Positions 42,718 to 56,488 of a DNA stretch of 64,000 nt are shown here, one piece after another (position 1 is the stretch's first letter; each line of letters begins with the position of its first letter). The stretch covers positions 2,905,693-2,969,692 of the forward strand of contig NZ_AP024881.1 in assembly GCF_024347675.1 (NCBI RefSeq). The letters are read 5' to 3'. The translations under genes were made by a program, and so were the position numbers. The notes under the pieces are model-generated. The model searched no databases. It was not told the DNA's origin and saw nothing but the letters and a program-made list of their open reading frames with translations. The DNA is from Vibrio ishigakensis (lineage in GTDB: Bacteria; Pseudomonadota; Gammaproteobacteria; Enterobacterales; Vibrionaceae).

Positions 42718-43461
42718 GTGAAATTAAATACTCTGACGGTAGCAGTATGTTGTTTATTGCTGACCGGTTGTTCAGATTATGAGTGGGGCTGGTACGTTCT
42801 AGACCCGTCCACAGAACAGGGACAAATAAACCTCAAATTCCTTATAGCTGGCTTTTCCAGTACCATCAGCGTCTCCTTGCTGAGTATGGTATTTGCCATG
42901 CTGATTGGTCTGATAATCGCCCTCCCCGCGCTTTCATCTAACCCTTGGGTTCGCTCCATCAACCGAATCTATGTAGAGGCGATTCGTTCTATACCTGTAT
43001 TGGTACTATTGTTGTGGGTCTATTACGGCCTACCGACACTTCTCGATATTAGTCTTAACCATTTCTGGGCGGGCGTGATTGCCCTTTCTATCGCTGAAAG
43101 CGCCTTTATGGCCGAGGTATTCCGTGGAGGTATCCAAGCCATTAACCGAGGCCAACATGAAGCCTCACATGCCCTAGGTCTTAGTTATTGGAAAACCATG
43201 CGACTGGTTATCTTCCCGCAGGCGTTGCGTCAGATATTGCCTCCGCTGGGTAATCAGTTCGTGTACATTCTTAAGATGTCTTCACTGGTGAGTGTGATTG
43301 GTCTGTCTGATCTGACTAGGCGTGCTAATGAGCTGGTGGTTAATGAGTACTTACCTTTGGAGATCTATACCTTCCTAGTTCTAGAGTATTTGGTGCTGAT
43401 TCTGGCGGTGTCGCAAGGGGTTCGTTGGCTTGAGAAACGTTATGCTATTCCTAATCACTGA
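42718..43461 (+). CDS. Amino-acid ABC transporter permease with lipobox-like N-terminus
   Basis: 247 aa HisM/GlnP-type permease with about five helices and the EAA loop GQHEASHALGLSYWKTMRLVIF before PQALRQILPP. From the GTG at 42718, preceded by AAGGAT, the protein begins MKLNTLTVAVCCLLLTGCSD, with LTGC fitting a lipoprotein lipobox (C18). That is unusual for a permease and could be coincidence. It is divergent from the binding protein and lacks a local ATPase, so it would borrow one or be supplied elsewhere. An upstream GTG (42697) has no Shine-Dalgarno. Confidence 0.85.
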   Translation: MKLNTLTVAVCCLLLTGCSDYEWGWYVLDPSTEQGQINLKFLIAGFSSTISVSLLSMVFAMLIGLIIALPALSSNPWVRSINRIYVEAIRSIPVLVLLLWVYYGLPTLLDISLNHFWAGVIALSIAESAFMAEVFRGGIQAINRGQHEASHALGLSYWKTMRLVIFPQALRQILPPLGNQFVYILKMSSLVSVIGLSDLTRRANELVVNEYLPLEIYTFLVLEYLVLILAVSQGVRWLEKRYAIPNH

Positions 43462-43470
43462 TGTGGGTGG

Positions 43471-43508
43471 AAGATACCGGATAGCCTCTGCGAGGCTTCC
43501 GGTATGAC
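43471..43508 (-). repeat. REP-like palindromic element, copy 1
   Basis: Read on the minus strand: GTC, ATACCGGA (8), AGCCTC (6), GCA loop, GAGGCT (6), A bulge, TCCGGTAT (8). The architecture is identical to the element at 43587-43621 in opposite orientation; the outer arms differ at one base pair and the inner arms differ but compensate. Confidence 0.75.
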
Positions 43509-43545
43509 GATGCTCTTTGGTCAGAAATTGCTAACTTAAGATAAT

Positions 43546-43579
43546 AAAAAACCGAAGGCCTTTGGCCTTCGGTTTTTTT
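43546..43579. terminator. Bidirectional terminator between permease and glmU
   Basis: AAAAAACCGAAGGCC-TTT-GGCCTTCGGTTTTTTT, a perfect 15-bp stem with tracts on both sides. It lies midway between the two REP-like elements. Confidence 0.95.
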
Positions 43580-43586
43580 CATTTTC

Positions 43587-43621
43587 GTCATCCCGGAACT
43601 TGCAAAGCAAGTATCCGGGAT
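43587..43621 (+). repeat. REP-like palindromic element, copy 2
   Basis: GTC, ATCCCGGA, ACTTGC, AAA loop, GCAAGT, A bulge, TCCGGGAT. It shares the 8-6-3-6-bulge-8 plan and the GTCATnCCGGA head with copy 1, in inverted orientation. It lies just beyond the glmU stop. Confidence 0.75.
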
Positions 43622-43637
43622 CTTTAGCAACTCAGGT

Positions 43638-45002
43638 CTACTTCTTCTTAACTGGACGTTCCCAGTCAGAAATACGACGCTCTTTCGCGCGAGTGATTAC
43701 TAACTGATTCGCTTCAACATCTTTAGTAAGAGTCGTGCCAGCACCAACGGTAACACCATCAGCGATGGTTACAGGAGCGATTAGCTGGCTGTCAGAGCCA
43801 ACGAATACATCATCGCCGATGATGGTCTTGAACTTGTTCGCACCATCGTAGTTACAGGTAATTACACCCGCACCTACGTTTACGCGCTGGCCAATTTCAG
43901 CATCACCAAGATAGGTCAGGTGATTAGCTTTAGAACCTTCACCAAGACGTGCATTCTTCACTTCAACGAAGTTACCCACGTGAGAGTCGTTACGTAGCTC
44001 AGCACCAGGGCGAAGACGTGTAAATGGACCTACAGTACAGTCTTCAGCAACGGTTGCGCTCTCGATGATAGAGTAAGGACGCACTAACGTGTTGTCGTCA
44101 ATCTCACAGTCGATAAGCACACAGCCAGCACCGATAGTCACGTTATCGCCGATGGTTACATTACCTTGAATAATCACGTTAGCATCGATCTCAACGTCCA
44201 TACCACACTGCAATGTGCCACGAAGATCGAAACGGTTTGGATCGCGAAGCATAACGCCCTGCTCTAGTAGCTTCTCTGCCTGCATCAGTTGATGTGCGCG
44301 CTCTAGTTTCGCTAGCTGACGACGATCATTTACGCCCTCAACCTCGATTGGGTTAGCTGGGTGTACTGCTTCAATCTTCTGACCATCAGCGTGAGCCGCT
44401 GCGATAATGTCAGTTAGGTAGTACTCACCCTGCGCATTGTCGTTGCTTAGGTTAGATAGCCAGCGCTTAAGGTCCTTACCGTCAGCCACCAGCACACCAG
44501 TGTTGATCTCTTGGATAGCCTTCTGCTCTTCAGAGGCATCCTTTTGCTCAACGATAGCAACCACAGAGCCGTTCTCACGCACGATACGACCGTAACCGGT
44601 TGGGTTATCTAGAACCACGGTCAGAAGGCCTACACCGCCTTCAGGCTGTGCATCTAGAAGTGCTTCTAGGGTTTCGCTTGTGATTAGAGGAACATCGCCA
44701 TACAGCACCAATACCTTCTCATCGTCAGCGAACTGAGAAGAAGCTTGGTCTACCGCGTGGCCTGTACCTAGTTGTTCTTTTTGTTCAACCCAGCTTACTG
44801 GCTCATTGCCAAGGGTTGCTTTCATCTGATCAGCACCGTGACCAAATACAAGGTGGATATTGTTTGCACCTAGACCAACACAGGTGTCGATCACGTGCTT
44901 AGCCATAGGCTTACCTGCCAACGTATGCAGTACTTTTGGTTTTTTTGAGTACATACGCGTGCCTTTACCGGCCGCGAGGATGACTGCACTAAAGTTGTTC
45001 AT
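43638..45002 (-). CDS. glmU: Bifunctional GlcNAc-1-P uridyltransferase / GlcN-1-P acetyltransferase
   Basis: 454 aa enzyme making UDP-GlcNAc for peptidoglycan and lipid A. The N-terminal pyrophosphorylase domain begins [13 protein letters not shown], with LYGDVPL and the E-X-X-N metal site. The C-terminal half (~230-454) is a left-handed beta-helix of hexapeptide repeats carrying the acetyltransferase site ([20 protein letters not shown]). It follows the atp operon, as in E. coli and vibrios, but behind a terminator. Confidence 0.98.
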   Translation of the reverse strand: MNNFSAVILAAGKGTRMYSKKPKVLHTLAGKPMAKHVIDTCVGLGANNIHLVFGHGADQMKATLGNEPVSWVEQKEQLGTGHAVDQASSQFADDEKVLVLYGDVPLITSETLEALLDAQPEGGVGLLTVVLDNPTGYGRIVRENGSVVAIVEQKDASEEQKAIQEINTGVLVADGKDLKRWLSNLSNDNAQGEYYLTDIIAAAHADGQKIEAVHPANPIEVEGVNDRRQLAKLERAHQLMQAEKLLEQGVMLRDPNRFDLRGTLQCGMDVEIDANVIIQGNVTIGDNVTIGAGCVLIDCEIDDNTLVRPYSIIESATVAEDCTVGPFTRLRPGAELRNDSHVGNFVEVKNARLGEGSKANHLTYLGDAEIGQRVNVGAGVITCNYDGANKFKTIIGDDVFVGSDSQLIAPVTIADGVTVGAGTTLTKDVEANQLVITRAKERRISDWERPVKKK

Positions 45003-45086
45003 TGCTTAATCCTTAAAACTGACGTTCGTAACTTATCGCTACATTTTAACCTATCAATGTGAAGATAAGTAGTTGGCTTAAAAAAC

Positions 45087-45114
45087 AAAAAGGTGACCCT
45101 AGGGTCACCTTTTT
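45087..45114 (-). terminator. Terminator of the atp operon
   Basis: AAAAAGGTGACCCTAGGGTCACCTTTTT, a perfect self-complementary 28-mer between atpC and glmU. It would also work on the opposite strand. Confidence 0.92.
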
Positions 45115-45136
45115 CAATACGCTACGGCTAATGTTA

Positions 45137-45559
45137 TTAGCGACGCTTTCTCGTAAGTTCTGCAACTCGGATCTGAGCGATCGCTTTAGCCAATTCACTG
45201 GCTGCCTGAGCAAAGTCCATGTCGCCATGCTGATTATGGATATTCTCCTCAGCTTTGCGCTTGGCTTCTTCTGCTTTAGACGCATCAATGTCTTCACCAC
45301 GGATTGCAGTGTCAGCCAGTACAGTCGCTGTACCAGGCTGAACTTCTACCATACCACCAGAGACATAAATGAACTCTTCGTGGCCGTGTTGTTTCACGAT
45401 GCGAACCATACCAGGAGTAATAGCGGTCAACAGCGGGGTGTGGCCATGGAAAATACCTAGCTCACCTTCGCTACCGGTCACCTGGAACGTCTCTACGCGA
45501 CCAGAGAAAAGTCTTTTCTCTGCGCTTACTACGTCAAGGTGAAAGGTCACTACTGCCAT
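45137..45559 (-). CDS. atpC: ATP synthase F1 epsilon subunit
   Basis: 140 aa: an N-terminal beta-sandwich ([36 protein letters not shown]) and a C-terminal helical hairpin. It belongs to the central stalk and inhibits ATP hydrolysis. Last gene of atpIBEFHAGDC, 18 nt after atpD. Confidence 0.98.
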   Translation of the reverse strand: MAVVTFHLDVVSAEKRLFSGRVETFQVTGSEGELGIFHGHTPLLTAITPGMVRIVKQHGHEEFIYVSGGMVEVQPGTATVLADTAIRGEDIDASKAEEAKRKAEENIHNQHGDMDFAQAASELAKAIAQIRVAELTRKRR

Positions 45560-45577
45560 ATTGCCTCCTAATTAGAC

Positions 45578-46996
<1,419 letters not shown>

Positions 46997-47016
46997 CTAA
47001 TTCGTTTTGCCTAAAA

Positions 47017-47883
47017 CTAAACCGCAGCTGCACCAGAAACAATTTCTGATAGCTCTTGGGTAATCGCAGCCTGACGAGCCTTGTTATATACAAGCTCTAG
47101 GTCATCAATCAGGTTACTTGCGTTATCCGTTGCTGCTTTCATTGCGATCATTCGAGCCGCTTGCTCACAAGCAAGGTTTTCTACCACGCCTTGATACACG
47201 CTTGATTCGATATAACGAACAAGAAGTGCGTCTAGCAGTGGCTTTGGCTCAGGCTCATAAATGTAGTCCCATTGATGATCGCGCTGCATATCTTCGCTGT
47301 CTGATTTAGGTAAAGGCAGTAATTGATCGATCGTTGGTTCTTGAACCATAGTGTTCACGAATTTGTTGAACACTACGTACAGGCGATCCAACTCACCTTC
47401 ATCATATTTCTTCAGCATTACGCCTACAGAACCGATCAAGTCTTCAAGGCTTGGTGAATCACCTAGGCCAGATACTTGAGCCGCTACTTTCGCGCCGCTG
47501 TTGTTAAAGAATGCAGTAGCTTTGGTACCAATAATGGCAAGCTCAACCTCTGCACCACTTTCAGACCAAGTCTTCATATCATTGATAGCTTTCTTGAACA
47601 GGTTAATGTTCAAGCCACCACAAAGACCACGGTCTGTAGAAACTATGATGTAACCAACACGCTTGGCTTCGCGCTCTTCTAGGTACGGATGTTTGTACTC
47701 TAGACTGCCCGCAGCCACGTGACCGATCACCTTACGCATTGTTTCAGCGTATGGACGAGACGCTTCCATCGCATCTTGCGAGCGACGCATTTTTGAAGCG
47801 GCTACCATTTCCATCGCTTTCGTAATTTTCTGAGTGCTCTTAACACTACCGATTTTATTACGTATCTCTTTTGCGCCGGCCAT
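47017..47883 (-). CDS. atpG: ATP synthase F1 gamma subunit
   Basis: 288 aa central rotor shaft. Conserved termini [20 protein letters not shown] and [19 protein letters not shown] form the coiled-coil axle, and the DRGLCGGLN motif lies in the Rossmann-like part. It lies between atpA and atpD with short gaps. Confidence 0.98.
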   Translation of the reverse strand: MAGAKEIRNKIGSVKSTQKITKAMEMVAASKMRRSQDAMEASRPYAETMRKVIGHVAAGSLEYKHPYLEEREAKRVGYIIVSTDRGLCGGLNINLFKKAINDMKTWSESGAEVELAIIGTKATAFFNNSGAKVAAQVSGLGDSPSLEDLIGSVGVMLKKYDEGELDRLYVVFNKFVNTMVQEPTIDQLLPLPKSDSEDMQRDHQWDYIYEPEPKPLLDALLVRYIESSVYQGVVENLACEQAARMIAMKAATDNASNLIDDLELVYNKARQAAITQELSEIVSGAAAV

Positions 47884-47926
47884 CGTTACTCTCCGTTAGA
47901 AGGTGACTCTATGAGCCACCAACCTA

Positions 47927-49468
47927 TTACCAAGTTTGGGTTGCTTTAAAATCAGTTACGATCTTATTTAGCGTTGCTTCAATCTCATCGTTGAAGGCAC
48001 CCGTCTGGTCGATCTCGTTCGCGAAGTCAGCGAACTGACCACGAGCGTACGACAGAAGTGCAGCTTCGAAATCTAGAAGTTTGTTGATTTCTAGATCTTC
48101 TAGGAAACCGCGCTCCGCAGCAAAGATAACTAGTGCTTGGTCGAATACTGACATAGGAGCGTACTGCTTCTGTTTCATCAGTTCGGTTACCTTAGCACCG
48201 TGGTCTAGCTGCTTCTTAGTCGCTTCATCAAGATCAGAAGAGAACTGAGCAAATGCCGCTAGTTCGCGGTACGCTGCAAGTGCGGTACGGATACCACCTG
48301 ACAGTTTCTTGATGATCTTAGTCTGAGCAGAACCACCTACACGAGATACTGAGATACCTGGGTCAACCGCTGGACGAACACCTGCGTTGAATAGCTCAGT
48401 CTGTAGGAAGATCTGACCATCAGTAATCGAGATTACGTTGGTTGGTACGAATGCCGAAACGTCACCTGCTTGGGTCTCGATGATAGGAAGAGCAGTTAGA
48501 GAACCAGTCTTGCCTTTCACTTCGCCTTTAGTGAAGTTTTCTACGTACTCTTCGCTTACACGAGCAGCACGCTCTAGTAGACGTGAGTGAAGGTAGAATA
48601 CGTCACCTGGGAATGCTTCACGACCCGGTGGACGTTTCAGTAGTAGAGAAATCTGACGGTACGCTACCGCTTGCTTAGATAGGTCATCGTATACGATAAG
48701 CGCATCTTCACCGCGGTCACGGAAGTACTCACCCATTGCACAACCAGCATATGGTGCTAGGTATTGCAGTGCAGCAGATTCAGAAGCAGAAGCTACAACA
48801 ACGATGGTGTTAGCCAGCGCGCCGTGCTCTTCTAGCTTACGTACTACGTTTGCGATAGTAGAAGCTTTCTGACCAATAGCTACATAGATAGAGTAGATAC
48901 CAGAGTTCTTCTGGTTGATGATTGCATCGATCGCCATCGCTGTTTTACCAGTCTGACGGTCACCGATGATAAGTTCACGCTGACCACGACCGATTGGGAT
49001 CATTGAGTCAACTGACTTATAACCTGTTTGTACTGGCTGATCTACCGATTTACGGTCGATTACGCCCGGTGCGATAACTTCTACAGGAGAAGATAGTTTC
49101 GCGTCGATCGGACCTTTACCATCAATAGGCTCACCTAGGGTGTTTACAACACGACCTAGCATTTCTGGGCCTACTGGTACCTCAAGGATACGACCAGTAC
49201 CTGTTACTTTCATGCCTTCCTGAAGGTCAGCATAAGGGCCCATTACTACCGCACCAACCGAGTCACGCTCAAGGTTAAGTGCTAGTGCATAACGGCCACC
49301 CGGTAATTCGATCATCTCGCCTTGCATAACGTCTGCAAGACCGTGAATACGGATAATACCATCGCTTACCGATACGATAGTACCTTCGTTGCGAGCTTCA
49401 TTAACAACGTCGAAAGACTCGATACGCTGTTTAATTAGATCGCTAATTTCCGTGGAATTAAGTTGCAT
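47927..49468 (-). CDS. atpA: ATP synthase F1 alpha subunit
   Basis: 513 aa non-catalytic nucleotide-binding subunit, Walker A GDRQTGKT at about residue 169, with the [12 protein letters not shown] and [12 protein letters not shown] stretches. Met at 49468 ([17 protein letters not shown]) is the family start. An extension to 49498 would overlap atpH and is rejected. Confidence 0.98.
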   Translation of the reverse strand: MQLNSTEISDLIKQRIESFDVVNEARNEGTIVSVSDGIIRIHGLADVMQGEMIELPGGRYALALNLERDSVGAVVMGPYADLQEGMKVTGTGRILEVPVGPEMLGRVVNTLGEPIDGKGPIDAKLSSPVEVIAPGVIDRKSVDQPVQTGYKSVDSMIPIGRGQRELIIGDRQTGKTAMAIDAIINQKNSGIYSIYVAIGQKASTIANVVRKLEEHGALANTIVVVASASESAALQYLAPYAGCAMGEYFRDRGEDALIVYDDLSKQAVAYRQISLLLKRPPGREAFPGDVFYLHSRLLERAARVSEEYVENFTKGEVKGKTGSLTALPIIETQAGDVSAFVPTNVISITDGQIFLQTELFNAGVRPAVDPGISVSRVGGSAQTKIIKKLSGGIRTALAAYRELAAFAQFSSDLDEATKKQLDHGAKVTELMKQKQYAPMSVFDQALVIFAAERGFLEDLEINKLLDFEAALLSYARGQFADFANEIDQTGAFNDEIEATLNKIVTDFKATQTW

Positions 49469-49481
49469 GCTCCAATCCCCA

Positions 49482-50015
49482 TTAAGACTGCAATGCATCG
49501 CTCAGACGGTTCAAACGACCGCGTGCTGAGTTATCGATGACTAGGTCTCCGGCTCGAATAATAACCCCTGCTAGAAGGGTCTCATCTATACTGCAATTCA
49601 GCTTCACTTTGCGTTCGAAACGCGACTCAAGCTTGCTAGTAATTTCTTTTAGTTGCTCAGCTGACAGCTCGGTTGCAGACGTAACGTCTACATCGATTGT
49701 CTTGTCGTGCTCTTGTTTAAGAACCACGAACTCAGCAAATACAGCTGGCAGTGCTTTTAAGCGACCGTTCGCTGCCATTACCTTAAGCAGGTTTTGACCG
49801 TGCTCATCAAGTTGTTCGCCACAAACCGCAATGAAGATTTCTGAAAGCTTGTTGGCTGTTACTGAGCCATCAAGAATTTCAGCGATTTCATCGTGCTTTG
49901 ATACTTCGGCAGCAAAAGCCAGCATTTGACCCCATTGGTCTAACGCGTTCTTTTCCACCGCAAAGTCGAATGCTGCTTTAGCATAGGGGCGTGCGATTGT
50001 TACCAAATCAGACAT
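49482..50015 (-). CDS. atpH: ATP synthase F1 delta subunit
   Basis: 177 aa peripheral-stalk subunit (OSCP family): N-terminal helical bundle starting [20 protein letters not shown] and C-terminal GGVIIR-like motif ([20 protein letters not shown]). It starts 14 nt after atpF. Confidence 0.97.
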   Translation of the reverse strand: MSDLVTIARPYAKAAFDFAVEKNALDQWGQMLAFAAEVSKHDEIAEILDGSVTANKLSEIFIAVCGEQLDEHGQNLLKVMAANGRLKALPAVFAEFVVLKQEHDKTIDVDVTSATELSAEQLKEITSKLESRFERKVKLNCSIDETLLAGVIIRAGDLVIDNSARGRLNRLSDALQS

Positions 50016-50029
50016 AGACGCCCCTTGTA

Positions 50030-50500
50030 TTAAAGTTTCGCAGTAATGTTATCAAGAATATCTTTTTGCGCGTCTTTATCGACTGAGCGCTCCAGGATCT
50101 TCTCTGCACCAGCAATAGCCAGAGTAGCAACTTGTTTGCGCAGCTCATCGCGTGCACGGCTACGTTCAGCTTCAACTTCAGCTTCAGCTTGTGAAAGGAT
50201 TTTTTGGCGTTCTGCCTGTGCATCCTCACGAGCTTCATCAATAATTTGAGCTTTACGCTTGTTAGCCTGTTCGATGATCTCAGTTGCTGTGCGCTTCGCT
50301 TCTTTCATTTGGTCAGAAGCGTTGGCTTGTGCTAGGTCCAAGTCTTTAGCTGCGCGTTCAGCGGCAGCAAGACCGTCAGCAATTTTCTTCTGACGTTCTT
50401 CAATAGCTTGCATTACTGGCGGCCATACATATTTCATGCAGAACCACACAAACATAGTGAAGCTAATTGCTTGACCTAGCAGAGTTGCGTTCATTTCCAC
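50030..50500 (-). CDS. atpF: ATP synthase F0 b subunit
   Basis: 156 aa peripheral-stalk protein, the same length as in E. coli. One N-terminal membrane helix (~5-25) precedes a long charged helix (~30-150, rich in A, E, K and R). The start is GTG with AGGAG 8 nt upstream; the internal ATG two codons on is the alternative. Confidence 0.97.
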   Translation of the reverse strand: MEMNATLLGQAISFTMFVWFCMKYVWPPVMQAIEERQKKIADGLAAAERAAKDLDLAQANASDQMKEAKRTATEIIEQANKRKAQIIDEAREDAQAERQKILSQAEAEVEAERSRARDELRKQVATLAIAGAEKILERSVDKDAQKDILDNITAKL

Positions 50501-50554
50501 AACAGCTACTCCTATCTAATTAATCAACAAAGTTCAGATAACTTGGATCTTTTA

Positions 50555-50833
<279 letters not shown>

Positions 50834-50861
50834 TTAGAGTTAGGTTTAAAAATTTTTATTA

Positions 50862-52063
<1,202 letters not shown>

Positions 52064-52131
52064 GTATTTTTACCTCGAAAAACAATCCCAGCTGAAAGCT
52101 AAGATTTCGAAATTTCTTCTTATCGTCACGC

Positions 52132-52161
52132 ATTATGCGCAAACAAGCACCGAAAAGACAA
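52132..52161 (-). promoter_or_regulatory. Probable atp operon promoter
   Basis: Minus strand -35 TTGTCT (52161-52156), 18-bp spacer, -10 CATAAT (52137-52132) within TTTGCGCATAATGCG. It lies in the 142-nt gap between parB and atpI. Confidence 0.55.
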
Positions 52162-52205
52162 GCAAATGAGCGTCTATTTGTCTGATCTTTCGCCAGGTCG
52201 AATTA

Positions 52206-53096
52206 TCACACGATGCGCTCTAACTTAGCGATCAACTGTTCTAATTTGTGAGGTTCATCAACACTAATTGTCAATTTAGCGGAGCCGTTCTTGTTTCTAA
52301 TCAATGAAACGGAGTTTCCTAAATTTTGTGACAATTTTTCTGACCAGATTTCAGCTTCCTGATCGACTACTTTTTGTGCAGATTCTTGAGGTGGTGTCAG
52401 TGCTTTTTTAACCAATTGCTCGGTTTGGCGAACGGTCAAACCACGTTTAGCAACCTCATTTGCAACCTCAATTTGCAGTTCATCTTGCAGTGCAAGTAAG
52501 GCGCGGGCGTGGCCCATCTCGAGTTTCTGTTGTTCAACGAGTTTCTTAACCTCGCTCTGAAGTTGGTTAAGACGCAGTAGGTTACTGACAGCGGTACGAG
52601 ATTTGCCGATCACATCGGCAATCTGTTGGTGGGTAAGTTCAAACTCAGCCTGCAAACGCTCAAGGGCCTGTGCCTCTTCAACCGCGTTTAGGTTTTCACG
52701 CTGAATGTTTTCGATAAGCGCCATGGCAATGGCCGCTTTGTCTTGAACTTGTTTTACGACACAAGGAACCTTCTTCAGGCCCGCTTGTTTCGCCGCACGC
52801 CAGCGTCGCTCACCGGCTATGATTTCATAGTCTGACGATGGCAGTTGGCGTACAACGATAGGCTGGATAATGCCTTGGGATTCGATAGATGCACTCAGTT
52901 CACTCAGTGCATCGGCGTCCATCTCCTTACGTGGTTGATAGACACCTGGTTGGAGGCGCTCAATGGCAATATCCTGCAGCTCGCCGTTTTCCGACTGGGC
53001 TGGGGTGGCAACTTCTGCAGGCGCGCGTTTTTCTCTCGCAATGGCACTGGTTGAAAGCAGTGCATCGAGTCCTTTACCTAAACCACGCTTTGACAT
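52206..53096 (-). CDS. parB: Chromosome partitioning protein ParB
   Basis: 296 aa parS-binding CTP hydrolase. The N-terminal box with GERRWRAAKQAG (CTP/Arg-patch region), central HTH (LTHQQIADVIGKSRTAVSNL) and C-terminal dimerisation domain are in the usual order. It starts MSKRGLGKGLDALL and follows parA by 25 nt. It is the main-chromosome type, next to oriC with rsmG and mnmG. Confidence 0.97.
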   Translation of the reverse strand: MSKRGLGKGLDALLSTSAIAREKRAPAEVATPAQSENGELQDIAIERLQPGVYQPRKEMDADALSELSASIESQGIIQPIVVRQLPSSDYEIIAGERRWRAAKQAGLKKVPCVVKQVQDKAAIAMALIENIQRENLNAVEEAQALERLQAEFELTHQQIADVIGKSRTAVSNLLRLNQLQSEVKKLVEQQKLEMGHARALLALQDELQIEVANEVAKRGLTVRQTEQLVKKALTPPQESAQKVVDQEAEIWSEKLSQNLGNSVSLIRNKNGSAKLTISVDEPHKLEQLIAKLERIV

Positions 53097-53121
53097 TGAA
53101 ACTTTCCTTACTTGTAATTAT

Positions 53122-53895
53122 TTAAGCAGTCACTTCTTCGCGACGAAGCATCTCTCCTGCAAGCGCCAGATAAGCCTTGGCCCCTGCTGAGTGTTTGTCA
53201 TAGTACATGGCTGGTTTGCCATGGCTCGGTGCTTCAGCCAAACGCACGTTACGCGGAATAACGGTGCGGTAAACCTTGCTACCAAAGTGCTGTTTTAGTT
53301 GTTCTGATACTTCGTTAGACAGGCGGTTACGCGGATCGAACATGGTTCGAAGCAGACCTTCAATCTTGAGGTTCTCGTTCACCACGGCTGCCAACTTGCT
53401 GATGGTGTCCATCAGCGCGGTAAGCCCTTCTAGGGCAAAATATTCACACTGCATCGGAACCAGAACTGAGTCTGATGCCGCCATCGCATTGATGGTTAGC
53501 AGGTTGAGTGATGGTGGGCAGTCGATAAAGATAAAATCGTACTGGTCTTTCACGCTCGCTAGGGCGTTCTTCAAACGTACCTCGCGTGCGAACACCTCCA
53601 TCAGCTTGATCTCGGCGGCGGTTACATCGCCATTAGCCGCAATCAGGTCATAGCCACCGGTTGGAGACTGAGTCACCACTTCTGAGAATGGCGCCTCTTC
53701 CACAAGTAGGTCATAGGCGGTTGTTTCCACCTGATACTTGTCCACACCACTGGCCATGGTTGCGTTGCCTTGCGGGTCGAGATCTATGACTAGCACATTT
53801 CGTTTTGTGGCAGCCATCGACGCAGCTAGGTTGACGCAGGTTGTTGTTTTACCCACACCACCTTTCTGGTTAGCAATTGATATGATTCTTCCCAC
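53122..53895 (-). CDS. parA: Chromosome partitioning ATPase ParA
   Basis: 257 aa deviant Walker-A ATPase (IANQKGGVGKTTTCVNLAA; signature Lys in KGGVGKTT), Walker B DFIFIDCPPSL. It starts directly MGRIISIANQ without an N-terminal HTH, as in chromosomal ParA/Soj. Co-transcribed with rsmG and parB. Confidence 0.98.
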   Translation of the reverse strand: MGRIISIANQKGGVGKTTTCVNLAASMAATKRNVLVIDLDPQGNATMASGVDKYQVETTAYDLLVEEAPFSEVVTQSPTGGYDLIAANGDVTAAEIKLMEVFAREVRLKNALASVKDQYDFIFIDCPPSLNLLTINAMAASDSVLVPMQCEYFALEGLTALMDTISKLAAVVNENLKIEGLLRTMFDPRNRLSNEVSEQLKQHFGSKVYRTVIPRNVRLAEAPSHGKPAMYYDKHSAGAKAYLALAGEMLRREEVTA

Positions 53896-53909
53896 GTCTA
53901 ATCTCTTTC

Positions 53910-54539
53910 CTACTCTCGGTCTTGTAAGATTACAAGATGTCGCTCACCTTCTAACTCAGGGACAGTCAAAGCTTTGACTTGGATCACGCTACACCAACTC
54001 GGTAGCTCTTCCACTTCCTGTTCAGATACCTGACCTTTCAGGGCAAGAAACACACCTTGCTCAGGCTTAGGTAAGTGTCGACACCAGCTTACCATGTCAT
54101 TCATGGATGCAAAGGCACGGCTCAATACCATATCGAAGCCCTGCTCTGGCTGGAATTCTTCAACTCGGCTCTGCACTGGCTGAACGTTAGTGATCTTAAG
54201 CTCGTGCAGCACTTGTTTGATGAAGCGAATACGCTTACCTAGGCTATCCAGCAAGGTAAATTCACAATCTGGATTCATGATAGCCAGTGGAACACCTGGG
54301 AGGCCAGGGCCTGTACCCACATCGATAAAACGCGAACCCTCTAGGTGCGATGAAACCACTATGCTATCCATAATATGTTTCACCAACATATCACTCGGGT
54401 TGCGAACCGAAGTGAGGTTGTAAGCCTTGTTCCACTTATTCAGCATCTCAACATAGCCTACCAGTTGTTCCACCTGAGTGTCTGTAACCTGTAGGTCAGT
54501 TTGCGCAATCAAACTCTCAAGTTGTTGGCGTAGACTCAT
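53910..54539 (-). CDS. rsmG: 16S rRNA m7G527 methyltransferase
   Basis: 209 aa SAM methyltransferase (GidB). SAM motif [17 protein letters not shown] near residue 71, and the DSLGKRIRF loop follows. The start codon overlaps the mnmG stop (TAATG), the conserved gidAB arrangement. Confidence 0.97.
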   Translation of the reverse strand: MSLRQQLESLIAQTDLQVTDTQVEQLVGYVEMLNKWNKAYNLTSVRNPSDMLVKHIMDSIVVSSHLEGSRFIDVGTGPGLPGVPLAIMNPDCEFTLLDSLGKRIRFIKQVLHELKITNVQPVQSRVEEFQPEQGFDMVLSRAFASMNDMVSWCRHLPKPEQGVFLALKGQVSEQEVEELPSWCSVIQVKALTVPELEGERHLVILQDRE

Positions 54540-56437
54540 TATGCTGCTTCCTCGCCTTTCTTGAGAAGGCCTTGTTTCTTCAAATAAACCAATAGGATAC
54601 TGATTGCCGCAGGGGTAATACCTGAGATGCGAGAGGCAATACCTATGGTTTCAGGTTTGCTCTCAGTCAGTTTAGCCACGACCTCGTTCGACAGACCTGA
54701 GACTAGAGAAAAATCAAGATCCGCTGGAAGCTTAGTGTTCTCGTGGCGCATAGATTTTGCGATCTCATCCTGCTGACGCTGGATATAGCCCTCGTATTTA
54801 ACCTGGATCTCTACCTGCTCAGCTGCTTGAGGATCCTCAAGTGCTGGAGAGAAGGCTGAAAGTTGAGTCAGCTGTTCATAGCTAAGCTCAGGACGACGCA
54901 AAAGATCTTCACCACTCGCTTCACGAGTCAAAGGTGTCTTGAGACGCTGATTAAGCTCTTCAATTCCTTCGGACTTTGGATTCATCCAGATCGATGCTAG
55001 GCGCTGACGTTCGGTGGCCATGTTATCCATCTTCTGGTTGAAGCGAGCCCAACGCTCATCGTCGATAAGACCCAACTCACGAGCATGCTCGGTTAGGCGA
55101 ATATCGGCATTGTCTTCACGCAGTAGCAGACGATATTCCGCACGAGAGGTGAACATACGATACGGTTCTTTGGTACCCATGGTCGACAGGTCGTCGATCA
55201 ATACGCCCATGTATGCTTGATCACGACGTGGTGACCAGCCCTCTTTGTCCTGCGAGTACAGGCTTGCGTTGAGACCAGCCATCAGCCCTTGAGCAGCGGC
55301 TTCCTCATAACCTGTGGTGCCGTTGATCTGTCCAGCAAGGAATAGGCCTTGGATAAACTTAGTTTCATAGGTTTGTTTTAGGTCACGAGGGTCGAAGAAA
55401 TCATATTCGATCGCATAGCCTGGACGCACGATATGAGCATTTTCAAAGCCCTTCATCGAGCGAACAATCTGTACCTGTACATCAAACGGCAAGCTGGTGG
55501 AGATGCCATTTGGATAAAGTTCGTGTGTGGTTAGCCCCTCAGGTTCGATAAAGATCTGGTGGCTGTTCTTATCCGCAAAACGCATTACCTTATCTTCGAT
55601 AGATGGACAGTAGCGAGGACCAATACCTTCGATCACACCCGCGTACATAGGGCTACGGTCTAGGTTATTGCGGATAACATCGTGGGTTTGTTCGTTGGTA
55701 TGAGTTATGTAGCACGGCACCTGTCGTGGTTGCTGGCTGCGTTTACCCATGAACGAGAATACTGGCGTAGGGTTGTCGCCATGTTGAACCTCAAGCTGCG
55801 AGAAATCGACGCTACGAGCATCGATACGTGGAGGTGTACCCGTTTTCAGACGATCAACTCGGAACGGCAGTTCACGTAGGCGATGCGCCAAAGAGATCGA
55901 AGGTGGATCACCAGCACGGCCACCCGACGCACTTTCCATACCGATGTGGATCTTACCACCCAGGAAGGTGCCTACAGTCAGTACTACAGCACGTGCTTCG
56001 AACTTCAAACCCATCTGGGTGATCACGCCGCGCACTTGATCTTGCTCGACGATCAAGTCATCCACTGACTGTTGAAATAGGGTTAGATTTGGGGTGTTTT
56101 CTAGCTCAGATCGTACGTATGCCTTGTAAAGTGCACGATCAGCTTGAGCACGGGTTGCTCGAACTGCTGGGCCTTTAGAAGCATTAAGGGTTCTAAATTG
56201 AATACCTGAATGATCGATAGCACGGGCCATTAAACCACCCATAGCATCCACTTCTTTCACGAGATGGCCTTTACCAATACCACCAATAGCTGGGTTGCAT
56301 GACATTTGACCTAGCGTGTCGATATTGTGAGTCAACAATAGTGTCTTTTGACCAGTTCGGGCTGAAGAAAGTGCTGCTTCTGTGCCAGCGTGGCCACCGC
56401 CAACGACGATGACATCAAATTTTTCGTGATAAAGCAT
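54539..56437 (-). CDS. mnmG: tRNA uridine-34 carboxymethylaminomethyl synthesis enzyme MnmG
   Basis: 632 aa FAD enzyme (GidA) that acts with MnmE on wobble U34. The FAD motif [16 protein letters not shown] lies at the N-terminus, with [16 protein letters not shown] and the C-terminal helical domain that contacts MnmE. Transcription leaves oriC to the left, as in E. coli. Its partner mnmE lies on the other side of oriC. Confidence 0.98.
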   Translation of the reverse strand: MLYHEKFDVIVVGGGHAGTEAALSSARTGQKTLLLTHNIDTLGQMSCNPAIGGIGKGHLVKEVDAMGGLMARAIDHSGIQFRTLNASKGPAVRATRAQADRALYKAYVRSELENTPNLTLFQQSVDDLIVEQDQVRGVITQMGLKFEARAVVLTVGTFLGGKIHIGMESASGGRAGDPPSISLAHRLRELPFRVDRLKTGTPPRIDARSVDFSQLEVQHGDNPTPVFSFMGKRSQQPRQVPCYITHTNEQTHDVIRNNLDRSPMYAGVIEGIGPRYCPSIEDKVMRFADKNSHQIFIEPEGLTTHELYPNGISTSLPFDVQVQIVRSMKGFENAHIVRPGYAIEYDFFDPRDLKQTYETKFIQGLFLAGQINGTTGYEEAAAQGLMAGLNASLYSQDKEGWSPRRDQAYMGVLIDDLSTMGTKEPYRMFTSRAEYRLLLREDNADIRLTEHARELGLIDDERWARFNQKMDNMATERQRLASIWMNPKSEGIEELNQRLKTPLTREASGEDLLRRPELSYEQLTQLSAFSPALEDPQAAEQVEIQVKYEGYIQRQQDEIAKSMRHENTKLPADLDFSLVSGLSNEVVAKLTESKPETIGIASRISGITPAAISILLVYLKKQGLLKKGEEAA

Positions 56438-56488
56438 GAGTTGGCCTCGAATTATCTATCGTGAAACAAGTGAGCAAAAAGGAGGCGT

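Noticed and set aside
45381..45405. parS half-site TGTTTCACG in atpC
   Set aside because: Matches one arm only, within conserved coding sequence; chance expected.
49469..49498. Longer AtpA start with ten extra residues
   Set aside because: It would overlap atpH; the family start MQLNSTEIS lies at 49468.
56452..56475. parS half-site CGTGAAACA near mnmG
   Set aside because: Only one half of the palindrome matches; the other half is unrelated.
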